Notes under the pieces: generated by a model
What the model saw: the letters and a program-made list of their open reading frames with translations, nothing else
The model's database searches: none
Told to the model about the DNA's origin: nothing
Shown: positions 12,290 through 24,291 of the stretch, in pieces
Position numbering within the stretch: position 1 is the stretch's first letter
How the letters are laid out: the number at the start of each line of letters is the position of its first letter
From: Capsicum annuum
Lineage: Eukaryota > Streptophyta > Magnoliopsida > Solanales > Solanaceae
Length of the DNA stretch: 64,000 nt
Assembly (NCBI RefSeq): GCF_002878395.1
Contig: NC_061115.1
Coordinates: 60,643,007 to 60,707,006 of the forward strand
Reading direction: 5' to 3'
Translations under genes and position numbers: made by a program

Positions 12290-12440
12290 GAACATTAGTT
12301 TAAAAATCCTCAAAGTTAAGTTGTCAAAAATAAGGCTAAGTCCCCAAAACTTAGCTAAATTTTCCTAATTTTTCAAGATCTAAGTCTCTTATGCATGCAT
12401 TATGAGCTGAACAAAGTTAAGAAAAGTACGAGGTATTACA
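12290..12440 (-). repeat. G1 5' LTR, distal end after the G2 insertion
   Basis: Continues the G1 LTR and closes with GGTATTACA at 12440. The text (AAGTCCCCAAAACTTAG and GTACGAGG) is the usual end of this LTR family. It is bounded by G2 on one side and the G3 reading frame on the other. Confidence 0.75.
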
Positions 12441-13045
12441 ACTTAACATACAACTTCTAATGATGCGACCTTTGAAATATGATCCTTAAATGTCTCACAT
12501 AATCAGCCTCATTCTTGGAATAAATTAAGATGTCATCTATAAATACAATCACAAAAGAATCAAGATACGAACGAAATAACAAATTTATTAACTCCATGAA
12601 TGTAATAGGGGCATTGGTCAACCCAAATGACATGACCAATAAGACATAATAACAGTATCGAGTCTATTAAGTCATGCTCGAAACATCTGAAGCTTTAATC
12701 TTTAACTGGTGATACCAGAATCTCGAATAGATTATAGAAAGCATGAAAGCACCCTAAATCTAGTCGAACAAATAATCAATGAGAGGAAAAAGATACTTTT
12801 TTTTAACTATCACTTTGTTAAACTACATTTAAGAAATATACATACGAAAAGAACCATTTTTTCTCTTTTTGAACAAAATGGATCACCCCAAGAAGAGACA
12901 CTAGGTCTCATGGACCTTTTACTCAATGAATCCTATTACTACTTCTTCAATTCCTTTAACTCAGCTGGGGCCATCATATAAGGAGGAATGGAGATGGGTT
13001 TTGTGCTTAACTTTACATCAATAGAAAAGTCAATCTCCTAATTTT
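12441..13045 (-). pseudogene. G3 reverse transcriptase, cut by G1
   Basis: At 12639-12457 an open stretch reads [17 protein letters not shown] and then the catalytic box [10 protein letters not shown], both canonical for gypsy RT. The frame continues through a stop to KLYVK and ends at the G1 LTR. Upstream at about 13045-12960 the linker EIDFSIDVKLSTKPISIP and MMAPAELKELKK is readable, then stops. The fingers and palm region between them is broken. The catalytic aspartates remain, but the enzyme is physically split. The plus-strand open frame 12709-12981 is its antisense shadow. Confidence 0.85.
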
Positions 13046-13620
13046 GTGTCTTATCAGGAAAATCCATAGGAAGCACATCCATGAACTTGCAAAAAATAAA
13101 AAACAAATTCATAGGAGGTGGTGAGGAATTATTAGTCTCATGAACATAGGCTACATAAGACAAACAACTTTTTTACCATGAAACAAGCATGTAGAAAGGA
13201 TATAAATTATGCATCCCTTCTAAGCTAACCTTGTTACACCTAGTGTAGCTAAGGTTACTATCTTGGCATAAACGTCCAAAACAACATGCTAAGGAGATAA
13301 CCAAACAATACTCAAGATAACATTAAAATCCACCAAATCTAGAATAATCAAGTCTATTCTTGTCTCACACCCCACAAATATAACCACACAAGATTGGTCC
13401 ACCTAATGTACCACTAAAGAATCTCCTACAAAGGTAGAAATATGAAAATTTATATAAAGGGGCTCACATGCAACATCAAAACTAAAATCAAAATGTGTAT
13501 ACACATAGGAGAATATAGACCTTGGGTCAAATAGCAAGAAAGCACAATTTTCGAAAAGTTGTATGATACTTGTAAAAACTGCATTAGAAGCCTCTACCTT
13601 AGGTTTCCCAAGTATAGCAC
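13046..13620 (-). pseudogene. G3 aspartic protease
   Basis: Readable almost continuously: EASNAVFTSIIQLFENC, then LLFDPRSIFSYVYTHF at about 13545-13495, THF followed by HISTFVGDSLVV, and DLVDFNVILSIVWLSPYH. This is the retropepsin of a gypsy polyprotein, which cleaves Gag-Pol. The catalytic loop is FDPRS where DPGS is usual, so the glycine next to the aspartate is lost, as also seen in G1 but by a different codon change. One stop lies in the middle. It follows gag without a gap. Confidence 0.82.
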
Positions 13621-15040
13621 AACACTGTCTATGTCCACTATCAGATTAAGTGATTTTTTGACCACCACCATGAGTTCCTCAACCTCTACCTCTTGCACCT
13701 CTAGCTTTAATATCACCACCCCTAGAGCTTTGTGAACTACCTCTTACTATAGATATAGAAATAGAGAAAAGCTAAAGCTAAGAACCTTATGGAGTATGTC
13801 TATTCATATATTGGGGACAATACTTTTCAAAATAACCAACATTATCACATTAAAGTCATCCTCTACATCCTGAATCAATTAAAGTGGAATAAATAAACTA
13901 GGATAACCGCCCTGGGCTAAAGAATTGAAACTAGAATCTCCAGTATTTTTTCTGTACGATTGACTACGTATAGCAATACAACATAAAGGTATACCACTTA
14001 ATTCTTGAAAAATAGCCCAAACCAGGGTACCAAAATATCCATGAGAACCTCTAATTAAGTCATCTCTATCTCAAGAGGCGCAACCACTAAACTCACCCTT
14101 ACGGTGTAACTTTTTGGTGCCTTCCTAAGTAGCCTTAGTAATAGATTTGGTAAATTTGGCATGCTCAATAATAGTATGACAAAAGCTCTTGTGACAACCA
14201 TCTATATAGTAGCCAATGGATAAAGAACCTCTAACCCCATAAAAAACTTATAAATCCTTTCTGACTCAGTGGAAATTCTAGTGGCTAAATACTTGGATAG
14301 CGCATAGAAACATGAGTCATACTTGGTAACAGACATGGAGACCTACTCCAAGTGATCAAATAATCACACATATGATCTCTTAATCTATTAAACAAAAACC
14401 TTTGAAAAATCCTCAAAAAATTGGGGCCCAAGTTATAAAAGGAGAACTCTAAGGCCTAAAACTGTATAAGGACCTTCACCAATCCATAACTATATCCATT
14501 AACTGATTGGTTGAATGAGAAACTCCATGAGACATAAGGGATCCAAGATTTTATCACATATCCTGATAGTTAATCAGAAACTCATAGGAATCCTCCCAAT
14601 TGCTCTATTAATATTGGGAGGAACTAAGTGAATAAATCTCTCAAACCACTTTTGGTCACCAGATAACATCATTGTACCCAAAGAAATTAGAGAAATATTA
14701 ATTCTGACAAGAAATGACTCCACAGATAGGGATTCCATAAATAATTACTGTACCCTTTAAGTAAGAACACCCTTTATGAGACTTAAAAGAAAAATCAACA
14801 AATCCTAAAGCACTAGGTAGTCAACTGAGCTTTACAAAACTTGATCTCACCCTCACTCTTTGTCTTATAGCCATCTCTAGTATACACCACCTTAAGTTTA
14901 GAAGTGGCCTCTCTAGAACATCCTCAAGCTAGGGAAGCTCCTCGTGCCCATCCTCTATTTCTAGGCCAACCATGACGTCTACCTTATACTCTAACTAAGG
15001 CTCCTATTTTAGGTGTTGTCTTAGCATCCCTAGCATTCAT
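13621..15040 (-). pseudogene. G3 gag
   Basis: Start ATG at 15040-15038 gives MNARDAKTTPKIGA, then RNRGWARGASLA after a stop. The C-terminal half has the knuckle remnant CDNVGYFEKYCPQ near 13850-13815 (second cysteine onwards; histidine replaced by tyrosine) and a Gly/Arg-rich spacer (GSSQSSRGGDIKARGARGRG) near 13740-13680. That spacer leads in frame to GHRQCCAILGKP and the protease. The middle retains scattered gag-domain text with several stops. The product would be the particle protein; the gene is dead. Confidence 0.75.
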
Positions 15041-15269
15041 GGACCAAGTCCGCACTATTAGTGTAGAAAAAGAAATGGAGTACAAGTTTAGAATATTGGG
15101 TATGAACATCCCGCATAATAAGGAATCAAATTAGAGAAATTTTACCTAAAGACATCTTATAACCTTTCAAAGATAGATACAAATATCTGCATACCAATTT
15201 GTGATACTCTATTAGGTATCCTACTCGTACATTTATCAAACGAATAAACCTAGTGCTCTGATAGTAATT
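15041..15269 (-). other. G3 leader and primer binding site
   Basis: Plus-strand GCTCTGATA at 15255-15263 is the core of the tRNA-iMet site, followed two to three bases later by the LTR start. The leader has no gene. Confidence 0.7.
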
Positions 15270-17726
15270 TGTTATGACCTAATAATTAAGGTAATAATGG
15301 CAGTTATCACGCCCCAACCTTGATAAGCAAGTGAATCACCGAATAAGAAAAGCGGTATACGATATATAAGGAAATAAGGCATATGAGACTCTTATAACAA
15401 AGTCAATTTATGTATCTATAATAAATAAAAGCTCAAGGAACGCCATAAACTCCACAAGACTTGTGTCATAAATGTAAGATCATTTTAGTACAACTTCTAA
15501 AACTAAAATAAAAAATCTCTCTCTATACCAAAATAAAGACAAGATAAATAATCGGATGAGATTTAGAATCTACCTCAAACACAAGAGCGAACAAGTACGT
15601 CACGTCGAATTTGATTAACTCACGTGAACTCAACTACCATGCATAGTAAATATGCATTGAAAAGGAAAAATAAGGGTAAATAAAATCCACTTGCACTCAG
15701 TAGGTATCATAGAATTACTGAGAGGATAGAAAATAAAATAAGTAAGAAGAATATTATAAGCACACAACCTGTAAGTAGAAAAGTTCCTAAATAGAAGGTG
15801 AAACCATCTCCCCTAATAGTTCAATATCAAAAGGGACATGCATACACGAATTTATATTGAAAAGATAATTACATATCAAGTAACACATAAACATAACACA
15901 TGATAAACAAATACAATGCAATGCAATGAATGAAGAAGTGAGTTTTTGAAAGTACTCACATGAGATTGTGTATACACCTATCGAGCCTCAGTGAACCTAT
16001 AATAGGATCCATGGAGGGTTCGCAAACCATATACTATCTCAAAATTTTCCACTAATCTCAGTTGCATGTGTTAATCTACCCGACTGACATATCTCTCCGT
16101 CTAGGAATTTGAATAGTGTCTTATTTTCTTTGTAAAAATTAATGTTTCCCAATGATACTAATATCTCATGACTATATATGTATGAGATAAAGATATTAAT
16201 CTCATAATCAAATTAGTAAGAAGATCACTAATCTATTCAAAACGTAATAACTAATCTAAGAAGTCAACTTAATATATTAATAATTCAAGATATTAGTTCT
16301 AGCATGCCATCATTGGAAAAAATATACATTTAAGAAATTATTAATACCATATTAACATAAAACTCAGGCATTTCTATAATGATAAGGGAAAATAATGCTA
16401 AAAAGATCTATACTATAAATTCAAGCCCCAACTCAGTCATCACATTAAGAAAAAAGGCATTCAACTGAACAAATAAAGCTAATGATTTCATATAAATCTC
16501 TCCACATGCACAACATGAAATATATAATATAACAAGTCAATGACAATAGAATATAAGCCCCCACTCGGGCATCACGCAATATATAATAGCTTGAGAAACA
16601 ATTTCCATAGGTATTTTCCCCAACCTATAGCATGATTTACTAGTTCATAACCTATCACAAAATGATGAAATACAAGATTAAAGTCCTTCAACACAACGCT
16701 TTCCTTCTTTGAATAATCTATAAAAAAAATATGCAAATATAACTTACGTGCATTAAAAATACAAATGATACCCATATCAATTATATTTAAGCCGAATTCA
16801 AAATAGGTTAACAAATAAAGGGCTAAAACCAAAACTTTTCTTTAGAAATATATTTTTCATGTTTTTCAAAACCTATTGTTGAAAACCCATATGAAAATGA
16901 GTTAAAAATGAGGTCTAATTTAAAGAAAATCCATTTTTAAGATTTTCTGGAAAAATCCTTAAAATCCCATTTGAGGACCCTCATAAAAGAAAGTAAGGGC
17001 CTTATATTTAGGTGACCTTCTAAATCCACGGTAAAAATATCTAAGACTCAGTTGATTCTTTAGAGTTTAAGAAGGTTTAAATAAGTGTCAGTAGACACTA
17101 TGTAATATGGTGTTATTAAAGGTGTTCTCGTTCTTTGTGGAGATCAACAAGTGTATTGATGATATAATTTTAATGTAAAGTAGTTAAATTAGGATGTTGG
17201 ATCAAACCCAAGCTTAAATATTGATGAAAAGCTTAAAAGTTGCCCAAACTTGAAGCTTAAAGCCCCAAAATAATGAAAATCATAAAAAAGTATATATATG
17301 GCGATTTCTTCTTTACAACTAAATAACCACTAAAGTGGCTACCGCTTAAGCAACTCCATTCCACTAAAGAGATATTTCTTATTAGGTCTTGGTCCGCTTA
17401 TAGATAGATATAAAGAGGTAATACTTTTTGTATCTAAGAAGTGAAATTATCCTCCATAGCTTTCTTCTTGCCGATCTTGAGCCATGCATGAATTCCTTAA
17501 TTTGTAATGCATAAAAACTTATAAGTCATTTGAATTATCATTCTTTAGAGTAACTTTTGAATTTAAAGTATTTAGGTGAGATGAAGGGGAGCAGAGAGAA
17601 ATATAGTTTTAGGACTTGGAAAATAAAAGAATTAATGAAGAATTAGGAAAAATGCATATTTATTATAAAAGTGTTGGACCAGTTACTAACATTCTAGATG
17701 CCAGATATGGCCCATAAATATCATTA
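15270..17726 (-). repeat. G3 5' LTR, inner part
   Basis: Starts TGTTATGACC beside the primer site. Contains CACTTGCACTCAGT near 15690, the reverse complement of a box shared with the G5 LTR, and a CTAAAGTGGCTACCGCTTAA block near 17325. From about 16592 onward it matches a second copy at 34968. It ends at the G4 target site CATTA (17722-17726). Confidence 0.72.
17722..17726. repeat. G4 target-site duplication, left
   Basis: CATTA, identical to 30683-30687. The uninterrupted paralogue at 35335-35339 has a single CATTA. Confidence 0.92.
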
Positions 17727-19487
17727 TGTTACACCCTAAGTGTTTTTGAGCTTTAGACCCTTCAAGACTTGAGATACTAAAGTAGCCTAATTTCTAAAAT
17801 ATTGTTAACACTACAGTGGCAATGACCCACATTACAATTCGTCAGGTCACATAAAAAGTTGTTAGAAAGATTCATTGTCACAACAGTGATGTCGCTCGAG
17901 GGTTGTACTCAGATCACGAGTCGACGTCATGAGTCATGATCTCAAACAATGAGTGATTGTGTAAGACTCATTGTCCTAATAGTGCGGTACCTGGACAACC
18001 GTGACTTAACAACACTCAAATGACCCCTTAACATTAGTTATCTAATAAAAAACACTACTTCTTCCTCTTTAACTCTCAAGGCAAGAACACTAGGGTTTTA
18101 CAAGAGATTCAATATCTAGGCTACAAACTTCAAATTTTCTTTCAATTGCTAATTTATTTTAGACAATTTTCTCACCCCTAAATTTTATATATAATTTTGG
18201 TATAAATTTGCTTAATATTCATATGATTTCATTATTGGGTTTGAAATTAGGTTGATTTAATTTGATGTTGATTACTTGAATAACTTTTCATATGTTTTAA
18301 ATATGTTATTCATACTTTGATTAATGTTTTAGGACTAAATGGGCCATGCAGATTGAAATGAGGAACATAGTTTTCTCTAAATTATTGGATTTTTGTCTTG
18401 GTAATGGAATTAACCTCAATTTACGTTATGAATTTGGTTTTTTAATATGGAATTTGCATGATTAAGCTTACTTTTTGTAACCTTTCATTGCATTAAAGGA
18501 TAATAGATAATGAAAAAGGATTTGGAAGGCCCTCGCTGGCCATAAAATTGGGTTGGTATGGCATAAATATATATAATATTTCAAGTCTAATTGGAATGAT
18601 GATACCATCTCAGTAAATGCCTTAATGAATGAATCCTAGATTATTGGTTGGGTTTATGTGAAAACTATTTTAATTTAGGCTTAAAGGAAATTGTGTATCT
18701 TACTATGGAGGTGGAGGTTCCGGGGACAAATTGGGGAAACAACGTTTATCAGCATGGGGGTCTATATGACTATGTGCATGGTACATACTATATATATTTT
18801 AGAATGGCTATCGCCTTTATGTCTTTAGCCTTTTTTTCTAATTTCCCGAGTTTATGCAGCTAACACAGATTGGGCCCTTTCAGTAGGGAGAGATAAACCT
18901 ATATATCCCATGGGTGCCTTTAGGATGGAGCGAGCTACACAATTCAGGTTAATGGTTTAAATTCTCATTGTCATGACTCTTTACCCTATCACCGCATCCT
19001 ATATATGACATTATTTTATCACTTTTCCTAAGTTATACGCAAGTTCTTACCCCACTAATTGTCCCTGGATGCAACATCATTTCATGATATATCATCATAG
19101 GTTTTTTCTATTACTCTTGTACAATATTAGATCTTGTGATTCTCCAGTTGATTTGATGTAAAGTGGTGAGCCTACATCTTTGTAAAAAGTCCTTTTATTT
19201 TCTTAGGTTTCTTTTTAGATTTTGGGAATTATGAGCTCTTTTTCATGGTTTTCGATATGTCCTTACCTAATTGGGTACTTTTTAGAGGATTTTATGGTAA
19301 AGTGTGGGTTTGAGGCTTGTTTTGAATCTTAGAGGTTATATTTGGTTTGTCTATTCTTCCTATTACTATTTGGTTATTTTCCACAGTATTATTTTATTAT
19401 GTTCTGGATGTTAGGCTATAGTATAGGTTTTCAACACATGGTTGTGTTGAGATACCCTTCATGAACTACTTGGTTCGATTTCTGATA
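17727..19487 (+). repeat. G4 5' LTR
   Basis: 1761 bp, starting TGTTACACCC and ending TTTCTGATA (the 3' LTR ends TGACA). Holds a TATATATAA run near 18187. The final 450 bp match 30253-30682 and the first 300 bp match 24292-24590. No gene inside; the open frame 18648-18863 is a chance frame. Confidence 0.88.
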
Positions 19488-19700
19488 AGATTGGTATTCG
19501 AGCATGATGCAGGGTCATTAGGTGTCCACAAAATCGTGTCGAGTAGAGTCCCTTTTATGGGTCTTTAGCTTGCCAAACTTTTAGGGAGAAGGCTACAAGG
19601 AATATAAGAATGTTTTCCATTTTTTGTGTTCCATTTTGGTCTATAGAGTCTAGTTCTCTTTAAACCTCTCTAAATCTTAGATTACTTGCATTTCCAATCA
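19488..19700 (+). other. G4 primer site and leader
   Basis: TTGGTATTCGAGC at 19491-19503 is a tRNA-iMet type primer site with two changes, followed by the GTGTCGAGTAGAGTCC leader box commonly seen in these elements. Confidence 0.8.
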
Positions 19701-20800
19701 TGCATCCCTGAAGCTCTAACATTCATCAAAACTCCACTTGAATCACCTCCTCAGGGTGATATCTCTAATGTGTAGTTCTATTAGTCTATTCATATAATTA
19801 CTGTATTGCTGGCATCATAATCTCATTAGTTTGATTGTGTTGGTTCTCTTACCCATTTATCTGAGGTTACTTAAGTTAGACAGTTTATGATATTTAATCT
19901 CTCAACCATTATAGTCTCTAAGGTTGAGGAGGATTCTTACGGTTTTATTGATGAGATAGAGAAGATTTTTAGGGTAATGCATGTGACAAATTTTAAAGGT
20001 GTAAAGTTTGTTGTGTATTAGTTGAAAAATATAGCTATTAGTGGTATCAACAGTTGGAACAGCTGAAAGGTAATGATACTGAGTTAGAGGTGTGGGAGTA
20101 GTTTCAAGATAACTTTCTTGATCACTTCTTTCCTCAGGAGTTATGGGAAGCTCAGGCAGAAAAGTTTGTGAACTTGAAGCAAAACAAGAGAGTCTAAAGG
20201 AATATACTCTACTATTTCAGCAGTTGTCAGTAATTCTCCATAGCCAGTGTTTAGCATGAGAACTAGGATGAGGATGTTTTCTTCTGGTTTGTCTTTAGAT
20301 TTTGTATTGTAGTGTAAAGCTATGATGTTTAAAAATGTTGTGGACATCGCCAAGTCGGTGGTTTATATTCAACATGTAAAGGATTAAAAGAAGAATTAGG
20401 TGGAGATAAGAAAGAGACAGAATAAGAAGTTAAGAAATTCAAAGTAGGGTGCATTTTAGTATAAAAGTGGGAGATATGGTTGGCAATGGACTAAGAATAA
20501 GAATTGTGGAAATTCTTATTCGATAGCTAGTGCTCCTTATCATAAGGAATAGGTTGCTAAATCTCAGGCTAGTGGAGCTCAGTCAGCCCTATTATCCTTC
20601 TTGTAATTTTTATGGATAGATTCACCATGGTTATTGTGAGGAGGAAAGAAACTTATGTTTCAATTATGGTTAGTCTGGATATATGCTAAGGGATTTCCCT
20701 ATGGCTAAGGTGGCCACTAGGGATAATAATATTTTGTTCACCATTTTTTCAGCTCCGGTACCTAAGGGATCTACTTTGGGTATTGGTACTAGCCAAAATT
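19701..20800 (+). pseudogene. G4 gag
   Basis: The gag domain is readable near 19930-20215: FIDEIEKIFRVMHVTNFKG, VVYQLKNIAISG, VWEQFQDNFLDHFFPQELWE (one stop inside) and AEKFVNLKQNKRV. The knuckle near 20655-20700 reads CFNYGQSGYMLRDFP, with three of the four zinc ligands lost (second Cys to Tyr, His to Tyr, last Cys to Phe). Several stops lie in the spacer. It would form the retroelement particle; RNA binding through the knuckle is certainly gone. The order and text parallel G6 gag. Confidence 0.8.
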
Positions 20801-21290
20801 ATCTCTATGCATTTGCCACTTGCTAAGAATAAGAGCCATCCTTTGACATTGTCACTGATATATTTTAGCTCTTTTTTATAATATTTACTGTTTCCTTGAT
20901 TTGGGTACCACCTTATCTTATGTAACCCCTTATATGGCTGTACACTTTGGTTTTGGTCCTGAAATATATCTAACCCCTTTTCTTTTCTACTCTGATGGAT
21001 GAGTCTATTATGGCTAGGAAAATCATATGATTTTTATGATGTCCATCTTTCATAAGTATACATTAGTGGATTTTATAGAGTTTGACATGTTAGATTTTGA
21101 TAAAATACTGCAGTGATTGTAATTGAGAGTAGTTCCTTAGTGCCAAAAGGGAGGTTTACTTCCTTTATTAGAGATCGAAAGTTAATTTCAAAAAGGTTCC
21201 TATATAATCTAGTTTGAGTAAAAGATTTTAACTCTGAGAGCCCTCTTTGCAATATGTTCCCATGGTTAATGAATTTCATTAAGTTTTTCC
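20801..21290 (+). pseudogene. G4 aspartic protease
   Basis: The loop region reads LDLGTTLSYVTPY near 20892-20930, i.e. D-L-G-T where D-P/S-G-T/A is usual, so the catalytic aspartate and glycine are both present. Next come a LTPFSFSTLMDESIMARKII-like stretch and a weak DILIKYCS remnant of the second conserved strand. Two or more frameshifts and stops break it. The linker to RT (FHQVFPNYLSRISPDREIDF, one stop) follows at about 21265-21335. Confidence 0.75.
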
Positions 21291-22010
21291 CAATTATCTT
21301 TCAAGAATTTCTCCCGATAGGGAAATAGATTTTAGGATTGATCTTGGACCCGATACACATTATATTTCTATTCCTTTGTATAGGATAGCTCTATCTAAAT
21401 TAAAGGAACTTAAGGTTCAGTTGAAAGATCTTCTTTATAAGGGTTTTATTCATCATAGAATTGTCCATGGGGTGCTCCTGTACTTTTCATAATAAGGAAA
21501 GATGGATCTCTTTTGATGTGTATATACTCTCATCAGTTGAATAAATTTACCATGAAAAATAAGTATCATCCTTCCAGGATTAATAACCTATTCGACTAGC
21601 TTTAGGGTGCTAGGTATTTTTTTAAGATTGACGTTCAAAAATTTAGAAGATTAATATTCTCATGACTATTTTTCAAACTCGATATGGTCATTATAAGTTC
21701 CTAGTTATGTTATTTGGGTTGAATAATGCTCCGACTGCTTTTATGGATCTTATTATCTTGGTGTTTTGATAGTTTCTAGATTTTTTTATTATAGTCTTTG
21801 TTGGCGACATATTGGTGTACTCTAACAGTAAGGGGGGGCCTGCCAATTACCTACGAATCATATTCTAGACTCTTAAGGACAGGAAATTGTATGTCATGTT
21901 TTCTAAGCATGAGTTTTGGCTAAAAGCTATGACTTTTTTGGGGCATGTTGTTTTTGTTGAGGGGACCAATGTAGATCTACCGAAACTTAAGGCAGTTAAG
22001 AAGTGGCCTT
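21291..22010 (+). pseudogene. G4 reverse transcriptase, catalytic box mutated
   Basis: Linker DREIDFRIDLGPDTHYISIP leads to LSKLKELKVQLKDLLYKGFI. The palm shows [14 protein letters not shown] near 21715-21755 and then VFVGDILVYSN at about 21795-21830: the Y/F-x-D-D signature is F-V-G-D, so the first metal-binding aspartate is replaced. KLYVMFSKHEFWLKAMTFLG and RSFLGLSGYYRWFVESF follow. Stops and frame changes are frequent between 21520 and 21700. Confidence 0.85.
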
Positions 22011-22620
22011 GACCTATGACTCCAACTAACATTAGGAGCTTCTTAGGCTTGTCTGGGTATTATAGGTGGTTTGTGGAGAGTTTTCTATCTATTAGTGCTC
22101 TTCTAATAAAGTTAACTCAGAAAAAGGTTAATTTTTATGGTTCGATGCTTATGAGGGTAGTTTTTAGAAGTTAAGTTTAAGTTGACTTTTACACCAGTTT
22201 TATTCCTTCTCGAGGGTACTGATAGGTATGTGATGCAATATGATACGTCTTGTGTCAGTCTGGGTTGTGTTTTGATGTAGCATGATAAAGTTATATCTTA
22301 TCTTTCCAGGAAGCTTAAGGTTCTTTAGAGGAATTACCCAACTCACGATGTAAGAGTTTGCGGATGTGGCTTTAGGATGAAAGATTTGGTACCATTATCA
22401 ATATAGGGTTGATGTATACATCTATTCAGATTATAAGGGCTTGTAGTATGTATTTACTTAGACAGAGTTGAATCTAAAGCAAAGGAGATGTCTTGAATTT
22501 CTTAAGGATTACAACATGAGTCTTTACTACCATTAAGGTATCGCAAATGCTATTGCTAATGCTCTTAGCAGGTTATTTATAGGGAGCTTATTATCACATT
22601 GATGTGGAGAAAAGAGGGTT
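22011..22620 (+). pseudogene. G4 RNase H region
   Basis: Begins with LIKLTQKKVNF and continues with the RNase H-like fold typical text (VMQYDTSCVSLGC, ISYLSRKLKVL, NYPTHD-like, then LNLKQRRCLEFLKDYNMSL). It would degrade the RNA template in RNA:DNA hybrids. Broken by several stops; individual catalytic acids cannot be judged with confidence except the aspartate in QYDTS. Confidence 0.7.
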
Positions 22621-22839
22621 AGTGAAATATATTCATAGATTGGATAATTTTAGAGTTCGTCTCTTGAACTTTAAGGATAGAAGAGTGATTGTTCAAGAAG
22701 TGGTTAAATTATCTCTTGGTGCTATGGTAAAGGAGAAGCAGGCTTAGGATCCTATTCTAATGCAGATTAATGAAAATGTTGGTTAGCAAAATGTTATGGC
22801 ATTCGAGATTAAGGGAGATGACATGCAAGGTATCAAGGA

Positions 22840-23560
22840 AGATTGTGTGTTCCTAAGATTGATGGGCTTCGGGAAAGGATTTCGATGAAGGATAATGAAT
22901 CTAGATATATAGTTATCCAAGTTCATCTAAGATGTATCATATCTTGAAGGAAAACTACTAGTGGAATAATATGAAGAGATATATGGTGAATTTTGCTGCC
23001 AAGTGTATGGTTTGTCACCAGGTTAAGGTAGAATATTTGAGACCTAGTGGAATGTCTCATGATATAGAGTTGCATATATGGAAATGGTAGATGATCAGAA
23101 TGGATTTTGTTACAGGTTATCCACGGTCTCATAATTAGTATGATACTATTTTGGTTATTATGGATAGGATTAATAAGTCTGCTCAGTTCTTTCTTGTGAG
23201 GAATTACTACTAAGAAGAGGATTATGCTAAGTTATTCATTTAGGAGATATTTAAGCTTAATGGAGCACCCGTGTCAATCATTTCAAACTGAGGAAAGTAG
23301 TTTTCTTCTTACTTTTGGCATTGATTAAAAAAAGGTTTGGGTACTTAGCTGAACTGTAATACCTCTTTCTACCCTCAAAAGAATGGACAAGTAGAGCATT
23401 CTATTCTGACTTTAGAGCATATGCTAAGCGCTTGTGTGATTGATTTTAAGGGTAGTTGGATTGATCATTTTCCTCTTATTGAGTTTGCTTACAATAACAG
23501 TTAACATTTTAACATTCAGATGGACCTTTTTATGCTCTTTATGGTAGGTGTTATAGGTCT
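22840..23560 (+). pseudogene. G4 integrase core
   Basis: Zinc-binding end: AAKCMVCHQVKVEYLRPSGM near 22998-23055. Core: RMDFVTGYPRSHN (first Asp), VIMDRINKSAQFFLV, then IISN followed by a stop and GK, where the family has ISDRG (second Asp changed to Asn). GQVEHSILTLEHMLSACVID near 23385-23440 keeps the catalytic Glu. The segment ends with WIDHFPLIEFAYNNS. So the D,D,E triad has one loss, plus stops. The enzyme would insert the cDNA. Confidence 0.85.
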
Positions 23561-24155
23561 CCTATTGGGTGGTTTGAGGTTGATGAGACTAGGTTATTTG
23601 GTCCTGATTTGGTTAACCAAGCCATGGAGAAGGTGAATGTGATAAGAAAAATATTTAAGGCTGCTTAGAGTCACCAAAATTCTTCAACAGATGTGAGGTA
23701 AAGGGAGTTGGAATTTTAGATTTTTGATTGGATTCTTGAAGGTTTCTCCTATGAAAGGATTCATGTGATTTTGGAAGAAGGGGAAGGTCATTCCCTATTA
23801 CTTTATTCCATTTTAGGTTGTGAGAAAAATCAAGAATGTTACGCATGAATTGGATTTGCCTGGGAGTTTGGATTTTATTCACCTCATTTTCTATGTATCT
23901 ATGCTTAAAAGGTGTAAGGGTGACCCTTTTTTGATTGTTCTTATTGAGGATGTAGGTATTTTGGATTCCTTGAATTATGAGAAAGTACCAATTAAGATAT
24001 TAGATAGGAAAGTTCATAGGTTGAGGACTAAGGATATAACTTTGATAAAGGCGCTTTAGAGAAATCAAATGGTGGAATAGGCTACATGGGAAGTTGAGAA
24101 AGATATGAAAGCCAAATACCTATTCTTATTCGCCGTGTTGGATTAAAGTGTGTAA
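23561..24155 (+). pseudogene. G4 integrase C-terminal / chromovirus tail
   Basis: The tail is partly open: VRKIKNVTHELDLPGSLDFI at 23820 on, FYVSMLKRCKGDPFLIVLIE, VGILDSLNYEKVPIKILDRK and HRLRTKDITLIKAL, then ATWEVEKDMKAKYLF-like text to about 24130. Such tails in plant chromoviruses carry a chromodomain-type fold thought to guide insertion. A stop follows ALQ-type codons at 24058. The minus-strand frame 23655-23882 is antisense. Confidence 0.8.
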
Positions 24156-24271
24156 GGCATGAATTTTGTTTCCCATATGTCTATTTTTTAAATTTATTCA
24201 TGAATTATACTGCACTCTTTCTATTCTTGTACTATAATTGTCCTAACTCATCATTTAGAGATGAATGATCC

Positions 24272-24291
24272 TTGGTAGAGAGGGGAGGTTA
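24272..24291 (+). other. G4 polypurine tract
   Basis: GGTAGAGAGGGGAGGTTA lies directly against the 3' LTR start TGTGACACCC. Primer for plus-strand DNA synthesis. Confidence 0.85.

Larger units (their letters stand above)
1..12440 (-). mobile_element. G1: Ty3/gypsy retrotransposon, 5' part, interrupted by G2
   Basis: Read on the minus strand the order is 5' LTR (12440-12290 and 5254-3092), primer site, gag, protease, reverse transcriptase and start of RNase H. The rest (RNase H, integrase, 3' LTR) lies beyond the left window edge. The domain order and family wording match plant chromoviruses, probably the Del/Tekay group with large LTRs. The element sits inside the reverse transcriptase of G3: that reading frame stops at 12441 exactly where the G1 LTR ends in TTACA. 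The candidate 5-bp target duplication at 12441-12445 (ACTTA) cannot be checked because the other end is outside. All coding parts are broken. Confidence 0.85.

Noticed and set aside
12709..12981. 90-codon plus-strand open frame
   Set aside because: Antisense to the G3 RT linker and finger region.
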